Origin: Allantophomopsis cytisporea
Taxonomy: Eukaryota > Ascomycota > Leotiomycetes > Phacidiales > Phacidiaceae
Assembly: GCA_024752435.1 (NCBI GenBank)
Contig: CP103024.1
Coordinates: forward strand, 1,384,936 to 1,448,935
Direction of reading: 5' to 3'
Length of the DNA stretch: 64,000 nucleotides
Under the pieces are notes generated by a model. The model ran no database searches, was not told where the DNA came from, and saw nothing but the letters and a program-made list of their open reading frames with translations. Shown here piece after piece: positions 1 through 12,336 of the stretch (the first letter of the stretch is position 1; the number at the start of each line of letters is the position of its first letter). A program made the translations under genes and the position numbers.

Positions 1-72
1 AGAGTGAGGATAGGAAGTGAGGATTAAGAGCGAAAGGTTGGAGGAGGAGAAGCTAATAAGTACGAAGTAGAA

Positions 73-111
73 AGAGAAGAAGAAGAAGAAGAAGAAGGAG
101 AAGAAGAAGAG
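73..111. repeat. (GAA)n microsatellite
   Basis: A short imperfect GAA/GAG trinucleotide run inside the purine-rich left edge. Confidence 0.85.
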
Positions 112-303
112 CTGATCTTGAGAGAGGGAGAGAGAGACCGTGTGTGTATGGAGTATGAAAGAGTAGTCATCAGAGGAAGAAGAAGAAGAGGAGGAGGAAG
201 AGGAGGGGGATGAGAGAGCGAGAGACGGAGTAGAGTTGCAGGAGTTTAGTTGAGTCGATGAGTGAGTGAGTGAATGTGAATGTCGTGCGTGTCGTGTCGT
301 GTC

Positions 304-350
304 AGTGAATGAATGAATGAATGAGTGAGTGAGTGAGTGAGTGAGTGAGA
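304..350. repeat. (GAAT)n/(GAGT)n microsatellite
   Basis: Tetranucleotide tract that begins as repeated GAAT and changes to repeated GAGT. Confidence 0.85.
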
Positions 351-3300
351 GTGTTCATTGATGAGCGCTGATAGGATGTAGGGGTGTTCTCTTCGGCCCC
401 GTCACACTCAGGGAATTGGTGGAGAGAGCATTTGCAGTGTGGTGGTGATAGCGAGGTGGTAGTGGCTGAGAGCAGTACGTAGAGGCGACTAGTGGCAAGA
501 CTGGCCATGTGAACAATGAATGGGATAGGTGGACTCTTAACTTTACACGACCGACAAAGTATGGTTAGAATGCTTACAGTCGACTAGAATAGACCAGGTA
601 ATGTACAGTATGTATGAGTAAAGGGCTGTGGCTAGAATATTCATAGCACGCTCTCCCGCTTGTCTACGGAGTAGAGTGTAAGGTGGTACCTGGGTGCTGT
701 TCATACTCGACTATCACGTATTCATACTGTCCAGAAAATACAATGGCTATGCGACTGAAATGGATGGAAAATAGACACGCACACAACTCACACTTTGCCT
801 ATCCGTTATTGACCTGGGATCTTCGCGTGAACTGCTACCGAAAGACACTGTACTCCGATTTGATGCACTGACAGAGACATATCCGAAATCATACTCCAAG
901 CCACAAAACAAGCCTCATGGAGTCTTTCTTTGCTCTTTCTTTCTATATCTCTCTCTCTCTCAATTTGATGTATGAATGGTCCGGCGCACCAGTGCTGTGG
1001 TACTGGGCAAGTAGCACAACATGGTAAGTACATCCATCCATACTGCGTAGTATGTGGTAGTACACTCTCAAGGTGTGTCTAGGTGCACACTGTCAAACCG
1101 CGTCGAAGCGAGTAATGACCGGGGCGCCATCCTCACAATGAATAGCGGCTGTCTAAGAGAAGTGTGGAGCGGCTCTTCAAGAACAACGACGGTGGAAGGT
1201 GGAGGGAAAGATCGGCAGGAAAAAAGAAAGGAAAGGAGAGAGGGGAGCAGAAAGCCAAGGGGAGGAGGAGTCATCGAACAGAGCGAGGAAGAGAGGATGA
1301 TTGTTCAACAGATCGCCAGATGAGTAAGTGGTGAAGAAAGAGTGAGTGTGTAAGGAAGATGTCCAACAAAGAGTCAGAGTTATTGTGTTAATACTGTGAA
1401 ACTTCACAGGGCAGGGTATGAGGCAGGCTGAAGCGGAGAACGAGGGTAAGCAAGGTCAAGGCCAGCTTAGATGTCAGATTGAGTGGAGAAGACGCAGATG
1501 GATATTTACAAATGTCAAGTTTGAATAATACTGGAGACCTTTTGCAGAAGGTATCGTGACTAGATCGGATGGAAAGGGCACGACGACGCATGTCCAATAT
1601 GAAGGGATACGAGCAGTGGATGGAATAGACCTGGGCGTGGCTTGCTTGCTTTTCACACAGACACACAGGGTAGGGAAGATGAATGGAGTATGCTAACTAA
1701 TTGGGTAGTCAAAGGACATTTTGATTGGTTGACCGTACACCATGGAAGCGAAGGCCCGGTTCAGGTTCATGTCAATGCCAACGAGTCAGAGGATTAATCT
1801 CCATTGTCACTTTCAGTTGACTCAACTCTAAATCATATTGAAATACTGTACGCAGTATATAAGCATTGGAATACTCATACAATAATACCGGCATGCTGGT
1901 TCTCATACTTGGGTATTTCCATATGTACTGGTTGAATTTTACAAAATTACTGGACTTCAAGAATCTTGCTGGATTTTCCCTTCACAAATATGAAGACTTG
2001 TCATCTACACAGTACGCTCATTAGCCATGCTTTTCTCTCATACCTTACTGTATCATGTGTGCCATGCCATGCTTCATGTCTCCATCAACCTTGCATCAGA
2101 AGCATGACCGGGGAAAACAGACGATTACAGACGGGTACGTACCTACATTAGCAGGACGCCCTACCTAAACTAAATCCACACGGGACAAAGTAAGTACCGC
2201 ATGTTCTTCTGCCGTTGGTGCTTGGGTTGGCTCACGTTCTCCATTCGCAACAGAAATGATTGCAACACCATTCCCTGAGATAAAAAGACCCAGTGAGGCT
2301 TTCGTTCAGCGACAGTGTACCGATGAGCAAGGCATTGAAGCATCATCAACGCAAAGCAGTGCAGAAAAGAGTGCGTGAGTGTGCGTGCGCACAAAAGTTG
2401 GAGTGCTTGAAGTCAGGGATAGGTAGATCAATTTGAGGCGAGTGCGCAAGCCATTTTCAGGGTTCTCATGGACGCGAACAAGGCCAATCGTGCCAGTCAA
2501 CCATTTCTGTGAAAGAACGCACAGTTGCAGGATAACGAGCCAAGAAGTCTAAATCTTATGCCCTATGAAAGGTATCTTGTCCATCTTATGAAGTACGTAG
2601 CAATCGACTTCATATTCCTCTCATGGCCTTTACGTCGCTACCAAGTGTTGTGACCTCGATAACAAATGAGATGTGTTTTCAACTACCAAGTCTCCATGTT
2701 TCGGAGGTGTACTAGAACAAGCATTATTATTTGTACCTTCACGTCGTCACAGTCCTTCTCCTTTCACACCTATTTGTACAGCCAAATACAGTACGCAAAC
2801 GTAAGGTAAGGTACTACAATAAGTATCCGGATGTGCCGGGTTTGGTACCTGGATACAAGACGGAAGTCCTAAAGACAAGTACTTTTGGTAGAGTTCCTTA
2901 GCCATCCTGTCCGTCTTGCCCTCCTTCCCGCCGCGTCTGTCTCCTTTTCCTTACGCCTCTAAGACTCTTGGCAGCATGATTCCCTGCATAGCGCGCCATT
3001 GTTCTCTCCAATCAGGCTCACAAGGCTCACACACCGACGCACATTGTTCGCTGTGCAAGCGCATACCACGAGAGAGTCACAGTCGAGTCCAGCACATTCA
3101 TTCGTGGTTGGCGGAAGCCCGAGAGTCCTGGAGATCCTCATCCACTCGTCCTTGATCGACGTGGTTTTGGATTCCCGAGCACGATGGGTCTTTGATCTCT
3201 GCCTCCTCTCTCTGCCTCCTCATCCGACAGTCTCTCTCGTCTGTCTATGATATGTATTATGCTCCACCTTACCTGACTGTGTTGACTCTGACTTGACTGA

Positions 3301-4208
3301 CATCCTGTCATATGAATATATGAGATATATAATCATTGTAATATGAATCGTTGAGCCCTCCACGCTTCCTTCGTACGTGCGAGCGAGCGTGCGTGCATCA
3401 CGGCTCATATCATGGCTGGACGGGCAAGGCAATTAAATGGCCTCCACTCCTCCGCAAAATCCTGACCTGCAACCTATTTCAAGCACTCTACGTCAACGGA
3501 TCGACCTCACCTTCAAATGATCTCCAAGAGCGGGAGCAATGGATGCTTATCATTCATCTCTCTCTCACTTGACAATCAACCTCAATCTCAACCTCAATCT
3601 CGTTTGAGTCCCTTTAAAATGCCTGGCCTCATCGTAAGATCCGCATGGATCGTTTACCTCATACATTTGAGCCTTGGAACTTATCCACAGAGACGGACTC
3701 TTCAGTACTTCTTACTGGGTACGTAATCCGTAGTGTAGGTGACGAAGTACCATTGACATGCTATCTTGACTGTGTACGCACAAACACCGCCATGATAAAT
3801 AGCATTCACTTAAAAGTGCAGTACCGGAGGATCCATATCGTCAAGCTTTACCTTGCTCATTGCACCTGCATGCGCATCTGCATCAAAGGCGCTTGTATGC
3901 ATGGCGCGAATGGTCAACGCATCTTCAGTATCCTCACACTGGTCCAGTGCTCCCTTCACCCTGCATCCAGCACGGGACATCGACCATAAGAACCATGCAC
4001 CTCGTGGAGCGCGCAGAATAGAGCACCAAATCACACACATCTTTGCCACTGGACTGCGTAAAGTACATCCACGGTTCTCTACCGTGTCACCATACCCGAT
4101 CGACTATTATTGGAACAGGATGTTTTGTTTGCACTTTGGATGCCGAGTCCCCATGGCAATCTTGTACCTTGTACTGCTTCGACGTCAACCGCATACACAA
4201 ACATACAT

Positions 4209-4252
4209 ACTGACTGACTGACTGACTGACCCACTGACTGACTGCCTGACTG
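4209..4252. repeat. (ACTG)n microsatellite
   Basis: Imperfect ACTG tetranucleotide run with two interruptions, inside the CT-rich gene-free region. Confidence 0.85.
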
Positions 4253-6255
4253 TATCTCCATCGAATCATGCTTTCAAAGCGATGGCGACAGCATGCACAG
4301 TAGTCCACGAGCCAACTCCCAACGCATAAAATCCGCTCTTCAATGTGCAACTCCCCGTTCCTCATCGAGCCTGATACACCCACCACCGCAATAGACGATC
4401 CCCTCACGAAACAGCGCCCAGTGCGTTGATGTCCTGAATCCTGAAACAGAGCCCTTGCATGCCCACGTCGTCTATCGTATCCATCTTGTCCGCCTTCTGT
4501 CCATCCAGCATGGATTGGGTAAGCTGTGCCTGCTGCCGTACCTTACAGAATCTCGTATGTGGTGTTATGTACCTTGCTTGCCGTTGAATGAATGCTCCAC
4601 TCGACCCAGAAAATAAAGGCGCGAGGCGCTAACGATCAGCATTCGTATGTCCAGCCATCATGGAAATGGAAACGCCTGGCGGATGCGGCTACGGAATGTA
4701 TTGCAATATACAGAGGTTTCATTGTAGATTTCACTCGGCAGACAATGTGTTTCTTGGGTTTGTTTCTATGACGAGCCTGGGGATTGAAACGGCTAGAAAG
4801 GGTAGGCTGGTGACTCCTGGAGCTTATACCTGTGAGAGCATCTGATGATATCGAGGGTACATCTACGTGTGTATACAGGTATATATCTCTAATGGTCTTT
4901 TTTTGCTCCGATAGATATTTGAGAAAAGCATCATACCTATCCTATGTATCAGTTTCCGTACTTTGTGACCTTACTACTCATCTAAATATTCTATTGATTC
5001 CAGAGTCGTTGCCTGTGACGCCTAGTTGCGATGTACTATATGATGTTGGTGAGTCGGCATATTTGGATAGGGCTGATCCGCAACACAGGACAACCGCGAA
5101 GCAATGATGTAGCTCTAAATCCTGTGTCGTTCAAGGGACTTCGGCTACGGGATTCAATGCTGCTGAATGACCCCAAGTTGGGCTTTTCCTTGTGTACGCA
5201 AATCGGGAATGATAGACTTTCTTACACTGGGATGGGAATGCAAATGCCTTCCTTTCATCTCTCGCAGTAACGAACGTTTTAGCTACGTACCTATGTATAT
5301 ACTGTATGTACTCTACGCACCTTACCAACAAACGTACTACGTAGGTACTGCGTAGTAATATTGATGTCCGAGGCAGAAAGCCATGCATTATCGCGTCTCT
5401 TTATTCGTTTTCACGATGCACTCAGATCCATAACAAATACAAATCTAGTCTTGGTGAATATATCATTTAGTCCCCAATTTTATATATCTTGACTTCCTAT
5501 CAACAGCCAGATGCTTTTTTCCATAATAATCGATCTCAAACATACTTCCTGCGTGTCCAAATCCTCGTCCTTTCGCGCCTACTCCTCTGAAGTGTAGATG
5601 AGTAAATCGTATACGCCTCACTCTTATACTGTTAAATTGTTAAAATGACTACCAACAATCAAAACTTTATGAGACATCACGTATCATCTTCAACTTTTGA
5701 GTGCCGTTAAGTCACTCGTAAATTAAGAGAACGTAACAGGAAAAGCTATGGATTTACACGTTATGGATTATTTACCTTAGTTTACTCATGCGGAGAATTC
5801 TCATTGCAAACAACGAAAGATTAATGATGCACCAGGTGCACCATTTATCTTCATGGTCATTGCAGCATCATGTGAAAGTGAGATTGCTTCGTTTTAAGAC
5901 ATAAACTTGAAGAAGTACCTCAGTCTACGTAGCTCTTCCTGGCTGGGCACAAGTTCCAAGTGAATGGCTGTAGGATTGTGAAGAGTAAAATTGATAATTA
6001 CAGTAATTATTTTTTCTTCTGTAGAAAATACAAAGATTCGTACTTTCCCATCTCGCCTTTGATAATTCCTTTTCTTTATTCTAAAAACTGAGAAGAGCGG
6101 AAATCTGTAGAGCACCAAAGAAGCATTTTTAGATAATTTAAGATATATAGGTAACGTATCTATTTTGTAAAGACTGGGTGGCTTTCGCCGCCGAAAACCA
6201 GTGATAGCCTCATTCGCAGTCGCGTTGATTAAGGCAGCCCGAAATGGTTTAGCGT

Positions 6256-6350
6256 ATCTCGGGTAATTCTTCTTGCGGGTGCTTTTTCTGACGACCACAC
6301 TTACCCGAAATATATACTGTTTTCGGTTAATACCCGAGATTACCCGAGAT
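6256..6350. promoter_or_regulatory. TACCCGAGAT repeat motif upstream of the 6379 gene
   Basis: The 10-mer TACCCGAGAT occurs twice in perfect tandem at 6331-6350, ending 28 nt before the ATG at 6379. A perfect inverted copy (ATCTCGGGTA) is at 6256-6265, and a related TTACCCGAAA is at 6301-6310. Position and symmetry suggest a protein-binding site or a leader element. The same core recurs near 12305-12336. Confidence 0.4.
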
Positions 6351-6378
6351 CATAATCACGACCACAAGCACCAACACA

Positions 6379-9062
6379 ATGAGGTCTCGTGACTCGGCAA
6401 GTTCCGACGGCACTGGACCCGACGCTCCAGAGTCTCGGGAATGGGAGAGCACACCCCCGAGTACCCGGGAGGAAGACGGTAGCGACAGCGATACGGATTC
6501 CTTGGTGGCTACAATCAGAGCTTCGATTCCTGAACTTGACATCTCAGCACCAGAGGAAGATACTCCATTTCCACAATACGTCGAAGACTCGGAAATTTTC
6601 GAAGATAAACCACAAGAAACCTTACGCCGAAACCCTCAGGACTTCTACAACTGGGAGGGTAATCACTGGACGCGACGTAAGTGCTGAGAACGAGTATGCA
6701 GTTGCACAGCTAACATTCAATAGCTGCACGTACTGGTAATATTCCAGTCTCACGCCCTCTGCCAGAGCCCCCCATCAATCGCGCGCCTCCGCAGATCCAG
6801 AATCGACATCAACGCATACCACCTGGACAGCTCGAACTACCAGCAGCTGATTTCAGCCAGGTAATTAACGCCGCACGTATCGACGCACATAGTTACCAAA
6901 ACAAGAGCAACGAAGACCTTGAAGTCCACCACGCAGCTCCACACGATCACTTGGCCCTCAGCAGCGGTCGTACTGTCACTCGACGAGGCAACCGTGCATC
7001 AATTGGTGCAGAGTTGTTACCACCTGGTCAACCACCTCGCCCACAATTTGTACAACCAGAAAGAAAAGGCTGGATCTACAATCCGGAAGCTGCAGCCAAA
7101 CGCAGAGAGGGCAAGCAACGGGCTGTCAAGCAGGGTGAAATATCATCTGGCGAGCCAAAGCCACAACCAGAGCCATCAAAGGAACCTCCCACACAAATCC
7201 CTCTCCCGCCCGTCCGTGGAAACTCGACGTCAACAAAACCATCTGGCACGGATTCACGTACCACGATATCTATCAAATCGCCACATCCTTCACCACTTCG
7301 CTCGAATCCACCACCCAGACAGATTCCACCTCCAACGCCTGTTCTTGGCTTTTGTGAATTTAATCCACCACCCTTAGTTCGAGCAAATCGTGCGAGATCA
7401 GATAGTAACAGCGGCAGCACTGCTACAGTTGAGACACCTACCTCAGCTGCTCGCAAAAGTCGTTCGAGATCAGGAAGCACCCACCACGACACTGTACCTG
7501 ACGAATCTACTACACCTCCTATAGCTTCTCCAAAGCCTGCACCTCAGAGAACTCGTGCAAGATCAAATAGCGTCCGTGGTGATCACCCTGCAGCTGTTCC
7601 ACTTACTCCTAGTGATCAATCTCTTGCAAGCCTCATCCAATCCATCAACCAGCAGAATCAGGAAGAGAGATACCGAGAATTTGAGGGCCAGAAACCAGAG
7701 GACCGAAGTGTCGAATATCAGTCTTTAGAACTCAACAATTACGGAAGCTCAAGAACACAAGGTAGTACTTTCACATATCGTGGTGTTGAGACTGCCAAAA
7801 CCCCTTCACTTCCACGTAGGAAGAGTAAAGGTGAGTCAAGATTCATGCACCACGAGTCGCTGCAGTTTACTAATGTTCTTGCATAGTCAATCTACCTGGT
7901 TTGGCGAATTTCTCACGGAAATTCCCATACAAGCCTCTACCAGACGCAAGTCAATCACCACCGCCCCGACCAACCTCAGCCCCACCATTGATTGACCCTT
8001 CGCGACCAGTACCAAAGTACCACCACAAACTTGAAGAACTTGTTGACTTACAAGATCCTGCGGCTGTTCAGCATCGAAGAAGTCAAATAGACCTTCGAGC
8101 ACTACCGAGTCTTGACACACTTGATCCAAGCATACCATCTTCAAAAATGGATTACCAGAATTACATGCAGAGTCAACAAGGCCAAAATCCCCGTCAAGCA
8201 CCCCCATCACCATCACCAAGCATGAGCGGTGGTATGGGCATTCCCAACGGCCCCAACGGACTGTCCGGTCTTCCAACTCCAGCTGGACACCAACAAGACC
8301 TTGCTATTATCCTGAACTTGGTCGAACAATTGAGCTCTCAACTTGAAGAAAATAGAATCACTACCAGACGTATTGTTGCAAATGCTGGCCGCGTCCGCCA
8401 GAGAGCTATTGAGTTGGGCATGAGTAATGATGAGATCATTGGGGAAGTTGCCGAGGAGCTGAATGGTATGTTCGTTTCACTGCAAGCATATGTAGATACT
8501 AACCACAATCATAGCATCCAGCCATAATCTTGAGCTCGAGAATGCAGATCTGCGTAGTCGTCTTGAGAGTGCTGAAGCGAATCTTGATCAAGCTGCTGAT
8601 GATGTTCAACAATTCCGAGACTGCATCGATGGCATGCTAGAGCAGGCACATGAATACAAATACCGTCACACCATGGATACCTCTGCTTGGCACCGTAGTT
8701 ACCGTGACCAGCTTGAGCAAGAGCGAGAGGAAAATATGCAGCTTCGATGCAAGATCGCTGACATGGGAGCCTCCGCTGCTCGTGGTGCTGAAGCACTTCG
8801 TCTTTATCGTCGTGATACAGAATCTAGCGACAAAGCTATGTATTGGAAGTCCAAGGCTGTTGAGTATCGTCAGCTTGCTCGATTCTACAAACGACGTGCG
8901 TTTGCCTATGCAGATCCAGACAATGACGAGGAAGGGATCTTCTCATCCGACAGTGACATTGCCGAGGAACCTGAAGAGCATCCACCTCTAAAGCATGGAA
9001 TGGGTCCACCTGATCAGGATTCTGATGGTGGAACTGGAGGCTCTTCTGAGATGGTCTGCTAA
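6379..9062 (+). CDS. Pro/Ser-rich protein with C-terminal coiled coil, function unknown
   Basis: Four exons fit the sequence: 6379-6676, 6724-7830, 7887-8465 and 8515-9062. The introns are 47, 56 and 49 nt with GTAAGT, GTGAGT and GTATGT donors, and the last has an ACTAAC branch site. They join in frame to an 843-residue protein. The start is the first ATG in the frame and has a CACA context. Residues 1 to about 600 are low-complexity, rich in Pro, Ser, Arg and Gln, with many PPP and SRSRSGS-type stretches, so probably disordered. From about residue 662 the chain becomes helical and charged (heptad-like LRSRLESAEANL, then a QLEQEREENMQLR segment), followed by an acidic tail rich in Asp/Glu/Ser. 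I do not recognise a named family. The make-up suits a cytoplasmic or nuclear scaffold, which is inference only. Confidence 0.85.
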
Positions 9063-9937
9063 GTCAAACTATGGCAAATCCTCGGTGATCATGTCCAGCA
9101 TGTCCATAATGTATACATGTAGGGGATCGCCCCTGTACTCTGGACTAAACACTTTTTCTGCGATGCGGTTTGTATTGCATGCTCAGAGCTTGTCTTGTCA
9201 GTCATGGTTTGCTCGATCACAGAGATTGCTTGACCTCCTGGTCTGACAGCATGGCATTCTTTATCAAACTCACCTCAGTCATTTGCATTTGCATCATTTG
9301 GCGTTTATGGGGAATACCCGCCAAGCAATTGGCAACTTGTGTTGTGTAGCCTATCTTGCTTTTCTTTTCGGAAACTTGTACTTAAACCAACAACTACCAC
9401 CGGCCGAGTAGTTGGAGATAATTAAATAGCATTGTCTAATAGCTAAGATGAACTCTTGATCTATGTAATTGCCAATTTCTAAGCGGAGAGGCTTCTCATG
9501 TGGACTGTGTATCGTTCTCTAATTTCATAAACTTCCTTAAAGTTTTAATGTTTTTATGTTCGACTTGACATCCTTTGGGTTGACACATAATGTTCGAAAA
9601 GTCTCCGATTTGACAATCTTTCTGTCTGCCAATTTGTTCAGCAAAATCACCGATTCTCGCGTTTTAGCTTCCAGACCATCGATAAGTCCGCTGCTCTCTT
9701 AACACCGAGTGACATGACCACGTTTTATGATGCAGATGACCCTCAGCGTTTGCAGATGGTATATCTTCCCAAAGTCCATGAAACCAATAAAAATAGCTTG
9801 GCACCAAACTCTATCGGTGTTTTATCTTCCGTCTGGAGCATTTCTGCCCATGAGTCCGCTTTATCAACCTTTATCAACCGACATCATGACTCCACAATCC
9901 CTGCCTTGAGGTCCAACTGCCCCACCATGACGCTCTG
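9063..9937. other. Intergenic: 3' flank and SDR promoter
   Basis: No coding signal seen. It holds the 3' flank of the coiled-coil gene and the upstream region of the SDR gene. Confidence 0.6.
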
Positions 9938-9944
9938 TATAAAA
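9938..9944 (+). promoter_or_regulatory. TATA box candidate of the SDR gene
   Basis: TATAAAA lies 66 nt before the ATG at 10010. It is followed by a short A-rich leader, the usual arrangement for a fungal TATA promoter. Confidence 0.5.
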
Positions 9945-10009
9945 CTCGCTGAACCCTCAATAAATTCATCATTGTTAACTATAACTTGAGAAATTCAAAT
10001 ACAACCAAA

Positions 10010-10839
10010 ATGTCTTTTCAATACAAAACCGTTCTTATTTTAGGCGCCACCTCAGGGATTGGCGAAGCGCTGGCTGAGAAGGTCGTTGAAAATGGGTCTT
10101 TTGCCATTGTTGCCGGAAGACGCCAGGAGAACTTGGACGCCTTTGTGAAGAAGCATGGAAAGTCGAAGGCGGCGGCGATCAAGTTTGATATTACAGACCT
10201 TGCTGGCATTCCAGCATTCATTGAGAAGTGCTTATCCGCATTCCCAAACAATTCACTTACTGACATTGATACAGAGTCACAACGGACTTCCCCAAGCTCG
10301 ACAGTGTAATTCTAAATTCTGGTATTCAGCGACCATTGGACTTCACCAAGCCCGAGTCAATTGATCTCGATACCGTTGAGAACGAGCTTACCACGAATTA
10401 CACCTCCTATATTCATGTCCTGAAGCCGTTACTCCCATTTCTTCAAGCCCAATCAACGCCAACATCTCTCATATTCACGACTTCGGGTCTCGCCATTGTA
10501 CCAATCGTACGCTGCGGCAACTACTGCGCGTCAAAGGCCGCGCTGCACCATCTAATTCTTGTTTTGCGTGAGCAGCTCCACGACTCGAATGTTAAAGTCA
10601 TCGAGATCCTTCCACCAGCTGTACAGACTGAACTGCATGATGAGAAGCATCAGCCGGACATAAAGAATGGGAGAAGTTTTGGTATGCCATTGAAGGATTT
10701 TATCGATGAGACTTGGCAAGGTCTATGTGAGGGGAAGGAAGATATTCCTGTAGGAATGGTCAAACAGAGAATGGGCTTCGAGGAGGAGAGAGTATCCCAG
10801 TTCAAGAACATGCTAAAATTGATGGCGGCGCATACGTGA
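10010..10839 (+). CDS. Short-chain dehydrogenase/reductase (DltE-like)
   Basis: Exons 10010-10227 and 10275-10839 are joined across a 47-nt intron with a CTGAC branch site, giving 260 residues, a normal length for a classical SDR. The joined frame restores the family order. The Rossmann motif GATSGIG is at residues 12-18. An NSG triplet (87-89) stands where NAG is usual. Ser143, Tyr156 and Lys160 form the catalytic set, the last two within YCASK. The enzyme should be a soluble NAD(P)-dependent oxidoreductase; the substrate cannot be told from sequence. Fungal annotations often call this subtype DltE-like. The ATG has an AACCAAA context, and a TATA box lies just upstream. The gene ends convergently with the - strand gene beginning at 11827, whose stop is about 175 bp away. 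It looks intact. Confidence 0.9.
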
Positions 10840-11014
10840 AGTACAAACCAGGTAGCTTATGCAGATATACTTTCACTGTATAGGGGAAGCAGATATTTCT
10901 TGTAATAGTACATATGTGAAAACTGAATTACTACGTTGAACGTCTAAAACTGTTTCAAACAAGTGGAAAACTTGACCTCATACTGAATCTCAATTAAAAT
11001 GGTTTCCGCCCGTT

Positions 11015-11827
11015 TCAGCTTTGAGAATTTCCAACATCATAAGTTATCCCGCTATTCAGTGCTTGTCCCAATTCCATGATAGTCCTCTCATAAACCCTTG
11101 CGATATTCATGTCAATATCATCTTCTTCTTCTAGCGATTCCCCATCCCCATCATCTTCTTCAGCTTCAGTGTCGGTCTCGTTCTCATCCTTACTTTCGTC
11201 ATCATCTCGTTCTCGACTCATCACATCTACCACCAAAATTCTCGTGCTTTCAACCAGACTCTTACATCTCACCATATCTGTTTTGCTCAAGCCGCCTCTC
11301 CCTCCCTCAAAGCCAGGCAACGTTTCCCCACTGTCCAAGTCACTCCCCCTAACCAGGCTCGCAAATGCATAGTCCAACTTCCTCAGTAGCGCAAAAGTAG
11401 CATTCGGTGCAGGGGGGAAAGCTGAGAGATATGTTGTTATAGCCAGCGCAATATTCAATAAGTACGGAACTTGCAAGCTCGCTAAGATCCATCAATGAGT
11501 GTTCAAATCTTGAGCTGAGAATAACTCACGTGTACCGGAAAGCCATAGAACGTCGACCACCTCCCCCAAGTCTTTGCACACGTCCCGCATGTTGTCATAA
11601 CCACTCACAGAACCCTCTTCTGCCGGCTGAAACTTCTTCGTGTACCGGCGCGATATGTGTAGAAGCCGGTTCTCGACATATCGTCGCGCGGCTTCTTCTT
11701 TGCTGGACCCAGGTCGTAGCGCATGTGACCGCGGATGTGGGAGTGTAGAGGCTGAGGTTGAAGAGCTACTTGGAGCAGGAGATGGAATAGATGGTGGTAG
11801 GAAGCCACCTGAAGAATTATCTGTCAT
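11015..11827 (-). CDS. TFB6-like protein (putative TFIIH subunit)
   Basis: Two exons, 11827-11530 and 11481-11015, flank a 48-nt GTGAGT...TTAG intron and give 254 residues. The N-terminus is a Ser/Pro/Thr-rich tail. A helical core follows (HALRPGSSKEEAARRYVE, then WLSGTPSLQVPYLLNIALA across the splice junction), then an acidic Asp/Glu stretch and a short C-terminal helix. I recall this core from a Pezizomycotina family labelled 'meiotic recombination protein DMC1' in some genomes and grouped with yeast Tfb6 (TFIIH subunit 11) in others. It is not a RecA-type recombinase, since no Walker motifs are present. Tfb6 in yeast helps dissociate the Ssl2 helicase from TFIIH. The family call is from memory; the splice model is strong because it restores the conserved core. 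An upstream in-frame extension to 12028 exists but lacks resemblance to the family, so the ATG at 11827 is preferred. Confidence 0.6.
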
Positions 11828-12304
11828 AGTTTTGGTATGATGGAAGCTGCGTTGTTTGGTTTTGGGCACGATGATGTCAATACGATCTACGCTTTGATGT
11901 GCCAATATTTTATGTTTAGCTATGCTCGCTTCAATTCTACTGCTGATACCTTGCAATATTGGACTAGCAAACCGTTGTACATTAACGTACCTGGATACAA
12001 CTACAACTTTAATTTGGAAGCAGCTCAAATATCATCACTTTACCATGCTATCTGCTCAAATCTCAAGCGCGCGTCACTACATGTATTAAAGATTTCGACG
12101 CTCCAGTCTCGCGTACTTCCTTTTGCCCTAGAATTTCAGCGTTTCACCACAATATTTACTAAAAGTTCGGCCGGTCTCATTACCGGTTCGCATCGAATGG
12201 CGATGTAGTGATCCGAATTCGCAACCGGACATTCACCGTCGTTTGCTGTCGAGAAGAAGTAGCGTACGAACTGTATATCGGTACGGAAATGTGCAACTAC
12301 CTGG

Positions 12305-12336
12305 TACCCGAAAGGAGTTTTCGGGTATTTCGGGTA
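12305..12336. promoter_or_regulatory. TACCCGAAA / TTCGGGTA motif cluster
   Basis: One TACCCGAAA (12305-12313) faces two TTCGGGTA copies (12320-12327 and 12329-12336) within 32 bp, about 480 bp upstream of the TFB6-like ATG. The core matches the motif upstream of the gene at 6379. Confidence 0.35.

Larger units (their letters stand above)
1..6378. other. Gene-free, leader-like region
   Basis: I find no coding region that can be supported in the first 6.4 kb. Positions 1-500 are purine-rich on the + strand, so CT-rich on the - strand, which is typical of fungal promoters and 5' leaders. They may belong to a - strand gene off the left edge. Positions about 2900-4450 are CT-rich on the + strand with many short ATG-initiated frames that lack family resemblance. 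The region also has microsatellites and frequent GTACTACGTA-like short palindromes, for example near 5333-5360. Such long empty stretches often flank developmental or regulatory genes, which is an inference here. Confidence 0.5.

Noticed and set aside
5894..6298. 134-residue open frame on the - strand, divergent from the 6379 gene
   Set aside because: A short segment near its N-terminus (FRAALINATANEAITGF) faintly recalls DDE transposases, but nothing else supports it. Too weak to call.
11828..12028. 67-residue upstream extension of the TFB6-like protein
   Set aside because: The extension has no resemblance to the family, and the ATG at 11827 gives the expected Ser/Pro-rich start.
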